Source: Baffinella frigidus
Taxonomy: Eukaryota > Cryptophyceae > Cryptomonadales > Baffinellaceae
Length of the DNA stretch: 14,982 nt
Direction: 5' to 3'
NCBI GenBank assembly: GCA_026770585.1
Contig: MU646334.1
Span: 1 to 14,982 of the forward strand
The notes beneath the pieces were generated by a model. The model did not search any database, was not told the origin of the DNA, and saw nothing but the letters and a program-made list of their open reading frames with translations. The translations under genes and the position numbers were made by a program. Shown in pieces: positions 1 to 6,341 of the stretch (position 1 is its first letter; each line of letters begins with the position of its first letter).

Positions 1-760
1 CGGCGAGCTCGTCGGGGAGGCCCGCGGCCTCGAAGATCTCGAGCGCGAGATGGCAGAGATCGTCGCGCGAGAAGCACGTCGGATCCATCTCCATGCTCCC
101 GAGCAGCGCCTTGCCGCGCCTGAAAGCAACTGGGTCCAGGTGCGGCCACTTGGGGAGAGACGGCCAACGACCCGCAGACACAGCGCCCGAGCTATTGGAG
201 GATCTAGGGGAGAAACCATTATCCACAGATGTCAACCGTTGCATATCGAAAGCGCTGGATGTCCTGCGGTCGATGTCACTCGAGGTTCGAACGAAGTCGC
301 AAGCTTCGCCGATGTCGCCCGCCGATGTTCGACGGAAGGAGCCGCATTGCTCGCTTCCCTCCTTGTGGATCGAGTCCCTCGACGCCGCGATCCACTTGTA
401 CAACTTAGTGTTGTCCAGTGAAGAAGCAAAGGGCTCATCCCCGGTCGGGGAATCCAGCGTGCTCATCGGGGAATCGAAGTCAGAGAAGGGGCTCAGCGGA
501 GGTCGCTGCCGAATCGAGTAAATTGGAGATTCCAAGGAGTTGCGTCGCCCCTTCGGTCGCTGCTTCGAAGGCATTGATGGACCCCCAGGTGCGGCCGCCT
601 CGGTCTCGTGGAGGTGAGGAGCGTGTGCGCTGTACGAATCGCACATGGCGACCTCCGGGACTGCAACCTCCGGGAAAAGCAGCCCCAGCGGCGAGGGCCG
701 ACTCTTGCGCACCATTCCGACGAAAGAGGCCCTTGCGACGAAGGACAAACGTCCGATAAG
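1..760 (-). CDS. Ser-rich cellular-type protein, partial; possibly upstream part of a cyclic-nucleotide phosphodiesterase
   Basis: One minus-strand frame (codons ending at positions 2, 5, 8...) is free of stops across the whole GC-rich block and runs off the left edge. It reads as a natural protein: a Ser/Pro/Thr-rich low-complexity region, then near the left edge a helical segment containing FSRDDLCHLALEIFEAAGLP (about 70-20). Three PKA-type R-R-x-S or R-R-T-S sites lie at about 547-536, 334-323 and 268-257. A helix of this type followed by a GL(P) turn resembles the segment just before the catalytic domain of class I cyclic-nucleotide phosphodiesterases, and PKA sites would fit. The catalytic HD motifs lie outside the window, so the family is a guess. 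A possible start is the ATG at 715-713; splice-acceptor-like AGs occur near 770-790. Composition differs sharply from the genes to the right, which suggests host DNA. Confidence 0.5.
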
Positions 761-764
761 GCGG

Positions 765-1194
765 TTGGTAACTGCTGCTTTGCAAAATCTAAAATAGGAA
801 TCTTTTTTTTTAACCCTTCACCCTTCCAGGCCGGGCTTGTGTTCAAGCCTTTGTCATGGTACTCCTCTTCGAGTCCCTTGGCTAAGGTCATGCCGAACGT
901 ACCGCTGTCGTTGTAGTAGACGCGACCTGTCGAATCGTCGTACTCTCTGCGGCGCAACCCGTTGCTCGGTAGGTCGTAGATCACGACGATGCGCCCATTG
1001 CTCAGAGTAAACTGCCCCTGACCCGTTTTAGAATCACCATACTTATGCTCTTGGTTATCGATCAGGAGGAGCAGTTCTGTCCAGACAGCGGTGTCCAGAA
1101 CATAAGTAAGGTCTCCCACATAGTACTTACCAGCCTTCATGGCAAATGGACCGATCGTAATGGGGTAGGCGATCCCACTCCCGGGTGCATGCAT
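765..1194 (-). pseudogene. Small GKYYVGDL-type viral protein, 3' end lost at the junction
   Basis: The start codon at 1194 has a minus-strand TATA-like box (1231-1224) 30 nt upstream. The protein begins with a short N-terminal stretch, then AGKYYVGDLTYVL (about residues 20-33), a Trp-containing helix, and a QGQFTLSNGR strand pair. This matches my recollection of a small beta-rich family of unknown function in phages and large DNA viruses (GKYYxGDxCYV ... GxFxLxDGR). The recognisable part ends near 850. The frame then stays open through a poly-A run (KKK codons, 811-803) and into GC-rich sequence, becoming an Arg-rich nonsense tail that stops at 493. The natural stop is therefore missing, and I place the break near 760-790. 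It lies head to head with the terminase side, and may once have been nested antisense in an upstream terminase intron (inference). Confidence 0.6.
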
Positions 1195-1223
1195 GTCTGC
1201 GTGTGAGTGATCGGTGTGGTGTT

Positions 1224-1231
1224 CTTTTATA
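1224..1231 (-). promoter_or_regulatory. TATA-like box for the GKYYVGDL-type gene
   Basis: The minus strand reads TATAAAAG, with the start codon of the leftward gene 30 nt downstream. A similar spacing recurs at other genes in the window. Confidence 0.55.
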
Positions 1232-1268
1232 GCACCCTACCCATAACAGGGCTATAAACAGGGTGCTA
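1230..1268. repeat. Perfect 9-bp inverted repeat in the divergent promoter
   Basis: TAGCACCCT at 1230-1238 is matched by its reverse complement AGGGTGCTA at 1260-1268. The arms overlap or flank the two TATA-like boxes. It could be a regulator site or a chance hairpin. Confidence 0.5.
1253..1258 (+). promoter_or_regulatory. TATA-like box, rightward
   Basis: TATAAA lies between the arms of a 9-bp inverted repeat (1230-1238 and 1260-1268), back to back with the leftward box. It could serve the 1271-1369 ORF or the terminase side. The transcript it drives is uncertain. Confidence 0.35.
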
Positions 1269-1270
1269 CT

Positions 1271-1369
1271 ATGTCACAGAGCCTCTGTGGGCCGTGTGTT
1301 GCGTTGTGCGTGTGCGCCTGCCTTGCCTTCTTGTTTGGATTGATGTTTACTTTCTTGAACATTTACTAA
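1271..1369 (+). CDS. 32-aa hydrophobic mini-protein candidate
   Basis: An ATG at 1271 opens a 32-codon frame ending with TAA at 1367-1369. The peptide has four Cys in its first half and a hydrophobic core ending in FLFGLMFTFLNIY, which could form one membrane helix. It sits 13 nt after a TATA-like box, too close for a normal mRNA leader. Its stop codon lies inside a TACTAAC branch-point-like motif (1364-1370), so this stretch may instead be the intron before the 1392 microexon. I do not recognise a family. It is a weak candidate. Confidence 0.2.
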   Translation: MSQSLCGPCVALCVCACLAFLFGLMFTFLNIY

Positions 1370-1391
1370 CCAACACGTGTGTGGGGTGTAG
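1364..1391 (+). other. Branch point and 3' splice site of an upstream terminase intron
   Basis: TACTAAC at 1364-1370, the consensus branch-point sequence, is followed 21 nt later by GTAG ending at 1391. The following 25 nt read in phase into Walker B once a second intron (about 1417-1498, GTTGCG...TTTGCAG) is removed. The donor of this upstream intron was not found. Confidence 0.45.
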
Positions 1392-3226
1392 GTCCAAACC
1401 ACGAAAGGAACTGGAGGTTGCGAGCCCACCCATACACCCATTTGACAACTCTGTAAATAACGAGAGATTGATCCTGACACTATGCGCGTTGTTTGCAGGT
1501 GATGTCCTGATACTGGAAGAGGCTGCCTATGTGGATCCTGGGTTCTTCTATGAGACTGTGGCCCCGCTACTCCTCGTCGGCCGCGCGAGTCTACTGGCGA
1601 TCTCTACGCTCACTTCTGAATACAATTTTTATACGAGATTGTTCAAGGTAATACCCACACTGAATGCGATTCAGACTACGGCGGTATGTGCAAACGACTG
1701 ACGTGTGGACCCCAAGCAGATGCGAGATCAAAGCACCGGGCGCCCGATGTTCCACAACATCCAGATCACGCTGGCGTGCCAAGCTTGTATCGACGAGGGT
1801 AAAACGGTGGATTGCAGACACATGCTCCATTTGGTCCCGCGCTGGCAGAGCTCTGAGCGGCATATACGGCTCAAGACTATCATGCAGTAAAAAATCCAAC
1901 CCCCTAACCTAAATTATAGATGCCAGACACCTTACACCATGTGGACCTCTTACAGGGACCGTCCGGACCTAATTGAAAGCGAGCTTTCGGGCCTGGCGTT
2001 CGACAGCTTGCAGTGTGTGTTTCGGCCCAAGGACATTGCCAACATGTATGATCAACCGTCATTGCCTCCAATGTTATCAGAGACAATCTACATCATGGTG
2101 GATCCGGCTGCTGGCGGCCCCCAATCGGACTATGCGTTCATCTCGTTCACGCGTATGAAGGGGATGGTGCAGGTATTTGCCCTAACCAGTTATGCAACGA
2201 GATATGCGCTACGGGCCTGGTTTACGAGCTGTTGTACGCTGAGTGACTCATTGCGTTGCCATGCAGGGACCACGTCCGTTGATAACGTCTTGAATATGTT
2301 AGGTGCCTTGTTCTTGCAAAGTGGTGCGATCTTCAATTCAGGAGAACCCACAAACAACCAACGTTTGCCGATTGTGTCAACATTGAGTAGTAAAATCATT
2401 GCTGCGCGGGCATAGTCAAGTCCCTTTTTGGCCATTTCTGTAATTTGATCTAGAGTGTCTTTCATATCGCTGCCATGTTTGCTTATAATGTTATCTTTGA
2501 AGTAGTTAATAAGACTGTAGATGAGCTCAGTATTGGCCCCGTACAACACGAGTAGAAGTGTGTCCTGACCACCGGGTTGTGTATTGACTGTGCAGATCAT
2601 CGGTCTCGAAGTCATGTCCTCGTGTAAAGGTATACCCCTACCCTGTTTGACTGCATACCCACTGTGAGGGTGGGATGGTTTGTTTTTTTCCGTGTAACTG
2701 GGTCGGTAGTTGTTGTGTTTTGCAGAGCCTGATTGTGTTGTGTTTTGCAGAGCCTGATCGTCAGTTCGCGATGATCGAAGACCACATCAACAGACTTCGT
2801 GATTCAAGGCCGCACTGGCTGTGTTCGGAGGTGAAAATATACGTAGAGAGAAACCTTGGTTTCGAGGCGGAGCACCATAAGCTCGCTTTGCAACATCTCC
2901 CCGGGGTCTCATTTCGAATGGACCCGGGTTGTGATCGCGTCGGTGTGTATACCACGCAACCAATCAAGCACGCCATGTCCACACTGTTGAATACGATGAT
3001 GCGGGACAATAGGGTGCACATTTTACACCCTGTTGTCACGAAAGACCAGGGCAACCTCGAACGGTTGCGGGAGCAGCTCAATGTTTACTCATACCAGTTC
3101 AAGCTCGGTGTGACCACTTTCCAGACGGATAGATGTGCAATTAGTGGAAAGATTGGTGGTATGAAGGACGACATCTGTATTGCCCTACAGCTTGGAATTT
3201 ACTTCACGGACATTGATACTCGCTAA
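1392..3226 (+). CDS. terL: Terminase large subunit (herpes/mirusvirus-like), spliced, N-terminal exons absent
   Basis: This is the DNA-packaging ATPase/nuclease. Visible motifs in order: Walker B DVLILEEAAYV (from 1501), coupling motif ISTLTS (1600-1617), a CxxC (1777-1788) and CxH (1813-1821) pair that may bind zinc, nuclease Asp in IMVDPAAGG (D at 2101), Glu in IYVERNLG (E at 2846), and Asp-Asp in GGMKDDICIAL (3167-3172). This D-E-D set fits the RNase H-like nuclease of HK97-type terminases. Inferred exons: 1392-1416 (25-nt microexon ending Gly-Gly), 1499-1683, 1717-1886, 1920-2172 and 2726-3226; all junctions keep frame. The ATPase Walker A and adapter regions are missing, and there is no room for them between 1200 and 1391. 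The copy is thus truncated, or its first exons lay left of the host junction. The order and the CxxC/CxH insert point to mirusvirus relatives more than animal herpesviruses (from memory, not searched). Confidence 0.85.
1684..1716 (+). other. 33-nt terminase intron
   Basis: It starts GTATGT, carries ACTGAC (1697-1702) as branch-like sequence, and ends AAG at 1716 (or CAG at 1719, giving 36 nt). It is phase 0 and contains an in-frame TGA at 1699-1701, so it must be removed for terminase to be made. An alternative or additional donor, GTAATA at 1648 with CAG at 1674, would remove 27 nt in frame. Confidence 0.65.
1887..1919 (+). other. 33-nt terminase intron
   Basis: GTAAAA donor, CTAAC branch motif within CCCCTAACCT, and ATTATAG acceptor at 1919. 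It contains an in-frame TAA directly after the exon. Removing it joins two frames that both match terminase, with the split codon restored to Gln. Confidence 0.75.
2173..2725 (+). other. 553-nt terminase intron hosting an antisense gene
   Basis: The donor GTATTT follows a CAG codon at 2172; the acceptor TTTTGCAG ends at 2725 and is phase 0. Exon sequence on either side belongs to the terminase nuclease domain. The intron contains a complete minus-strand ORF (2615-2190) whose stop lies 17 nt from the donor. The acceptor region is duplicated. Confidence 0.7.
2190..2615 (-). CDS. Unknown 141-aa protein nested antisense in the terminase intron
   Basis: The ORF runs from an ATG at 2615 to TAA at 2192-2190, entirely inside the terminase intron and on the opposite strand. 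Residue use looks like a folded mixed alpha/beta protein: a hydrophobic strand (TLLLVLYGA, about residues 19-27), an amphipathic helical region with KDTLDQITEMAKKGLDYARAA (about 52-72), a second strand (MILLLNV) and KRWLFVGSP. It has no signal peptide or membrane helix. I do not recognise the family. The plus-strand frame through the same DNA reads poorly, so this strand is the coding one. A weak GTATAC lies 15 nt upstream. The second Met (residue 6) is an alternative start. Confidence 0.65.
   Translation of the reverse strand: MTSRPMICTVNTQPGGQDTLLLVLYGANTELIYSLINYFKDNIISKHGSDMKDTLDQITEMAKKGLDYARAAMILLLNVDTIGKRWLFVGSPELKIAPLCKNKAPNIFKTLSTDVVPAWQRNESLSVQQLVNQARSAYLVA
2711..2758. repeat. Tandem 23-bp repeat duplicating the splice acceptor
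   Basis: The same 23 bases occur at 2711-2733 and 2736-2758 (period 25), each containing TTTTGCAG followed by AGCCTGAT. Only the first acceptor (2725) keeps the terminase frame; use of the second (2750) shifts frame and meets a TGA within eight codons. Confidence 0.9.
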
Positions 3227-3229
3227 GCA

Positions 3230-3235
3230 ATTAAA
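3230..3235 (+). terminator. Possible polyadenylation signal ATTAAA
   Basis: ATTAAA lies 3 nt after the terminase stop codon and before the next promoter. This short motif also occurs by chance. Confidence 0.25.
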
Positions 3236-3261
3236 GCTCATATTTGTGGTAGTGACATATG

Positions 3262-3269
3262 TATATAAA
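3262..3269 (+). promoter_or_regulatory. TATA-like box of the coiled-coil gene
   Basis: TATATAAA ends at 3269, in the 35-nt gap after the terminase stop. The ATG at 3269 overlaps the box, so the true start should be further on; the next in-frame ATG is at 3302, 33 nt downstream. Confidence 0.55.
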
Positions 3270-3301
3270 TGTTTTACAGCCCCGGGTATGAAACGTACTG
3301 C

Positions 3302-5707
3302 ATGCCAGATGATTCTCTGGGACTATCTCTTCAGAAGTCAAAGATTATGGTTCTTCAATTGTCGATGTGTCCAACACATTTGTTCGGAGCGAAACCACAG
3401 AGCGACGCTATAGCACGTGAGCCCGAAAAAGAACGTGATAACTTTGAGAATGATAATGACGAATTGGTATACAGGCGACAACGTTGTATAATATTGACAA
3501 TATCAAAGGATTCATATCGAGCTGCTTGGGAGTTATCTGAAACGACGCATTTGGCGTACACAAGAGAGACAGCAGACATTCGAACAGCTCTAATAGAAGC
3601 AAAAGAAAAACTTTCAACGCTACAAAAACGTGGTTCTCTTAAGGGACAAGACCTACACATACAAGATCTCGAGAAAGACAAAAAAAAACTCATAGATCTA
3701 CTCAGTGAGCAGAAGAAGGAACTCACTAGTGTGATGGCGGTGAAATCGAGGCAACTTGATCAATTACACAGGGTGACCAAGAGCATGCATGATTTGAAGG
3801 CGTTTATTCAGCAAAAGGAAATAGCAACGATGGAACTTACGGAAGAGAAAACAACATTGATAGAGGAAATGAGAACATTGAAAGACAGCTCTGCAGATGA
3901 AGTGGAAAGATTGACAACTGAAAAGGATGACGCAGTAAAAGAGTTTAATGATGAAAAAGAACTTTCGGAGCAATTAGCCGTGGAGTTTGAAACAACGAAA
4001 GTATCTCTAGAAAAACAACTTGATGTTGCAATAAGTGCCAAGAATGGTGTGCTCTTGCAATTGAATACGGCGTTAAGGACACTGGACAAGAACTCAACAC
4101 GACTAAACTCTCAAACTGAAGAGATTGAACAACTTAAATCCACACACGTCACCGAAATCCAGAGACTTGTAGAAGAACACAGCCAAGAAATCGAGGAACT
4201 GAAAGAAGAACACAACACAGAAATCGAGAATCTGGAATCCGATGTGCAACATGCTTCGGAAACCACGTCACAATCTGATGGAATTCACGAAGAACAAATC
4301 GATCAATTGAATCAAGACCATGCAGAGCAAATCACTGGGTTAAAAAAAAGGCACGAGACGCAAATTGCTGAGTTGAAAAAATTACACGAGACGGAAATTG
4401 TTGCATTGAAACAAAAGCACGAGGCGGATGAGGCGGATGAGCAAACACGCAGAGAGGAAGCGGAAATAAGCCAAGAAAATCAACACCTTACCGATTTAGC
4501 TTTGATGCTCGACATTCATGAAAAATTCATCTCAGAGGCGAATGAAAATGAGAAACTCCGAGTGGAAATGCGGGAACTTCAAGAATCACAGGAGGCTGCT
4601 CGCAATGAACTTGAATCTTCACATATGACTGCTATCAATGAACTCAAAGATTTACATACGACTGCTCTCAATGAACTTATCAATTCACATACGGCTGCTC
4701 TCCGTGAATTTGAAAGTTCACATGAGGCTTCGGAGGTGGATGAAATGAATGAACTCACTGAGGAACATGCGCTGGAGATCAAGGAACTCGCGGAGAAACA
4801 TGCTCTGGAGATACAGGGACTCGTGGAGAAACATGCTCTGGAGATCAAAGAAAATGATGAGAAACATGCTGAAGCTGTGGCACGTCTGGAAGCAGATTCT
4901 GGGGGAACCGATACACTACTTGAGGGTAAAATTGTGGAGATCAAGAGACTTACGGATAAAATTGAGGAACTTGAGGGTAAAATTGTGGAGACCAAGAAAC
5001 TTACGGATAAAATTGATGAACTTGAGGGTAAAATTGTGGAACTTGAGACGGTGGCTGTGGCCCGTTCGGAAGCAGATTCTGAGGGAACCGATACACTACT
5101 ACGGGATGAAGTCGCAAAACTTAAAGAAATTTTGAAGGGTTATCTGCACGATACAAGCATGATAATGTCCAATTACATCGACAACACTACACTATATATT
5201 TCAGAACTTGAATACGTCATGTGTCGTGAAAAACGCGATGATGTAAGGACGCCACTGGAGGCACTCGTGCAATTACAAAAGGGTGTACGGGAAGGTGTGG
5301 AGGAGTATGTTAAGGGTGATAAAATATCTAGAATAGAACAATTTCCTGCCATTGTGCAAACAATCAAGGAAAACTCAAGCACATTGCAAACCAGTTTGAC
5401 GAGCATCCTTCAACTCTTGCCTACCACAGACGATTTATTGGCAAGGAGGCTAAAAATCCAGGGAATAATACAGAGCAACAAGAAAAGGGGGACATCGGAC
5501 AATTTCATGTCATTGAGTTCAGTTGTTACATCAAGTGATATACTTTTTTACTCTGATTTGCGATATACATCGAATACTTCGAAAACACTTCAACAGTGCT
5601 ATGATTTGCATAGACTACACATATCTCGAAAACCGTCTGGGTTGGGGCTGCGTTGGTCGCCCACCGTCGTAAACCTACTCAATGTTGGGTGTGACCGTAC
5701 TGTGTAA
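3302..5707 (+). CDS. Long coiled-coil protein with hendecad repeats
   Basis: An 801-aa protein if started at the ATG at 3302, chosen for its distance from the TATA-like box (3262-3269). The ATGs at 3269 (inside the box) and 3347 are alternatives. Residues from about 60 to 620 are nearly all charged/Leu-rich helix. Four arrays of 11-residue units, each starting with His (pattern HxxxIxxLxxx), begin at 4145, 4319, 4622 and 4766. Two 51-bp units and a part repeat follow at 4922-5047, and two segments ending at 4920 and 5100 are duplicated 180 bp apart. The C-terminal 180 residues are less repetitive and more globular. It has no membrane helix. The role is unknown: a structural, tegument-like or scaffold protein is a guess from coiled-coil content and viral context. 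The 3' end overlaps the convergent membrane-protein gene by 29 bp. Confidence 0.75.
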   Translation: MPDDSLGLSLQKSKIMVLQLSMCPTHLFGAKPQSDAIAREPEKERDNFENDNDELVYRRQRCIILTISKDSYRAAWELSETTHLAYTRETADIRTALIEAKEKLSTLQKRGSLKGQDLHIQDLEKDKKKLIDLLSEQKKELTSVMAVKSRQLDQLHRVTKSMHDLKAFIQQKEIATMELTEEKTTLIEEMRTLKDSSADEVERLTTEKDDAVKEFNDEKELSEQLAVEFETTKVSLEKQLDVAISAKNGVLLQLNTALRTLDKNSTRLNSQTEEIEQLKSTHVTEIQRLVEEHSQEIEELKEEHNTEIENLESDVQHASETTSQSDGIHEEQIDQLNQDHAEQITGLKKRHETQIAELKKLHETEIVALKQKHEADEADEQTRREEAEISQENQHLTDLALMLDIHEKFISEANENEKLRVEMRELQESQEAARNELESSHMTAINELKDLHTTALNELINSHTAALREFESSHEASEVDEMNELTEEHALEIKELAEKHALEIQGLVEKHALEIKENDEKHAEAVARLEADSGGTDTLLEGKIVEIKRLTDKIEELEGKIVETKKLTDKIDELEGKIVELETVAVARSEADSEGTDTLLRDEVAKLKEILKGYLHDTSMIMSNYIDNTTLYISELEYVMCREKRDDVRTPLEALVQLQKGVREGVEEYVKGDKISRIEQFPAIVQTIKENSSTLQTSLTSILQLLPTTDDLLARRLKIQGIIQSNKKRGTSDNFMSLSSVVTSSDILFYSDLRYTSNTSKTLQQCYDLHRLHISRKPSGLGLRWSPTVVNLLNVGCDRTV
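4145..4897 (+). repeat. Four arrays of 33-bp (11-residue) units inside the coiled-coil gene
   Basis: His-led units of exactly 11 residues start at 4145 (three units), 4319 (about four), 4622 (three) and 4766 (four). Examples are HETQIAELKKL, HTTALNELINS and HALEIKELAEK. Confidence 0.85.
4922..5047 (+). repeat. 51-bp tandem repeats in the coiled-coil gene
   Basis: Units starting GAGGGTAAAATTGTGGA lie at 4922, 4973 and 5024 (the last partial), encoding 17-residue units. They are flanked by two near-identical segments ending at 4920 and 5100, exactly 180 bp apart. Confidence 0.85.
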
Positions 5708-6260
5708 TTGTTCGTGGTGTGTTATACGAGTCTATGAACGCCTGTTCTTGGTGGCAGTGGATCAAGGACGTGTTGAGACCATATGGCATGTTGTATTTGT
5801 GTTTGAGGTGGTTTTCTGCGATGCTGTCTACGAATCTGCGGTAAAGTATAATGCAAAAAGTAGGGAGGATGAAAAGGATCGCAATCGCGATAGACACTGT
5901 GATGAGACCACCCCGCAGGAGTATATCCACGACGGCATTGGCGATGTTAGCACAGCTGTCAAATCCACACAGTTGTGCGCTACTGAGTGCGGCGGTAAAT
6001 GAGTGGAGCAGAATGCTTCGCCTGGCGTTGGCTTCTACTCCCTCGCATAGGTCTGTGTGTTGTTTTAAGCGCATGTAGAAGTCGGGCTCACCACACCGGG
6101 CAAGTAGCCATTGGTCGTCCATGAGACGCTGTCGTGCCGTCGTGAGTTCTGTGTGGAGTGTGTAAATAAAGTTGAGTACAATTAAAGATGTGAATATGAT
6201 CATGCATACCCACGTAATGTGTTTCGATAACACCAGAAGAAGGTGTATAGGTGCGCTCAT
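5679..6260 (-). CDS. Two-helix membrane protein with Cys-rich loop
   Basis: A 193-aa protein started at the ATG at 6260, 36 nt after a shared TATA-like box; an upstream in-frame ATG at 6332 lies on the far side of that box and is unlikely. A first membrane helix (about residues 14-34, WVCMIIFTSLIVLNFIY) is followed by a loop of about 85 residues with Cys in ARCGEP, DLCEGV and LCGFDSC. A second helix (about 121-141, ITVSIAIAILFILPTFCIIL) precedes a polar tail of about 50 residues. The spaced Cys suggest disulfides in a lumenal or external loop. I do not assign a family. It is convergent with the coiled-coil gene and divergent from the gene at 6342. A virion envelope or host membrane role is inferred from context. 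Confidence 0.75.
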   Translation of the reverse strand: MSAPIHLLLVLSKHITWVCMIIFTSLIVLNFIYTLHTELTTARQRLMDDQWLLARCGEPDFYMRLKQHTDLCEGVEANARRSILLHSFTAALSSAQLCGFDSCANIANAVVDILLRGGLITVSIAIAILFILPTFCIILYRRFVDSIAENHLKHKYNMPYGLNTSLIHCHQEQAFIDSYNTPRTITQYGHTQH

Positions 6261-6295
6261 ATGGTATTGTAGCTGGAATACTTTTGGAATGTGTG

Positions 6296-6304
6296 TATTT
6301 AATA
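6296..6304. promoter_or_regulatory. Shared bidirectional TATA-like box
   Basis: TATTTAATA reads as an A/T box on both strands. The leftward start (6260) and the rightward start (6342) are 36 and 37 nt away, almost symmetric, which suggests one element serving two divergent membrane-protein genes. Confidence 0.5.
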
Positions 6305-6341
6305 GTATGTAGTATGTTTTTTCACACTTCAATCATTTCAA

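Noticed and set aside
50-916. Plus-strand ORFs in the left GC-rich block
   Set aside because: They mirror the open minus-strand frame and have Arg/Ala-rich, unstructured composition.
493-1194. A single intact 233-aa minus-strand protein
   Set aside because: The first 120 or so residues look real, but the last 80 are Arg-rich and coincide with the shift to GC-rich DNA, where another minus frame is the better protein. It is a read-through past a lost 3' end.
1453-1498. Short intron with donor GTAAAT at 1453 before Walker B
   Set aside because: The phase needed for the 1499 exon puts a TGA at 1443-1445 in the preceding exon.
2001-2415. Terminase continuing without splicing through 2173-2415
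   Set aside because: The plus frame there loses terminase resemblance exactly at a GT donor, while the minus strand carries a better protein. The nuclease domain resumes after 2725.
2736-2758. Second acceptor (2750) as the main terminase splice site
   Set aside because: From the phase-0 donor at 2172 it shifts frame and reaches TGA within eight codons.
3269-3301. ATG at 3269 as the coiled-coil start
   Set aside because: It overlaps the TATATAAA box, so a transcript would begin after it.
3180-3413. Small plus-strand ORF across the terminase end and coiled-coil start
   Set aside because: Its first part overlaps the terminase nuclease exon in another frame, and the rest is a shadow of the coiled-coil gene.
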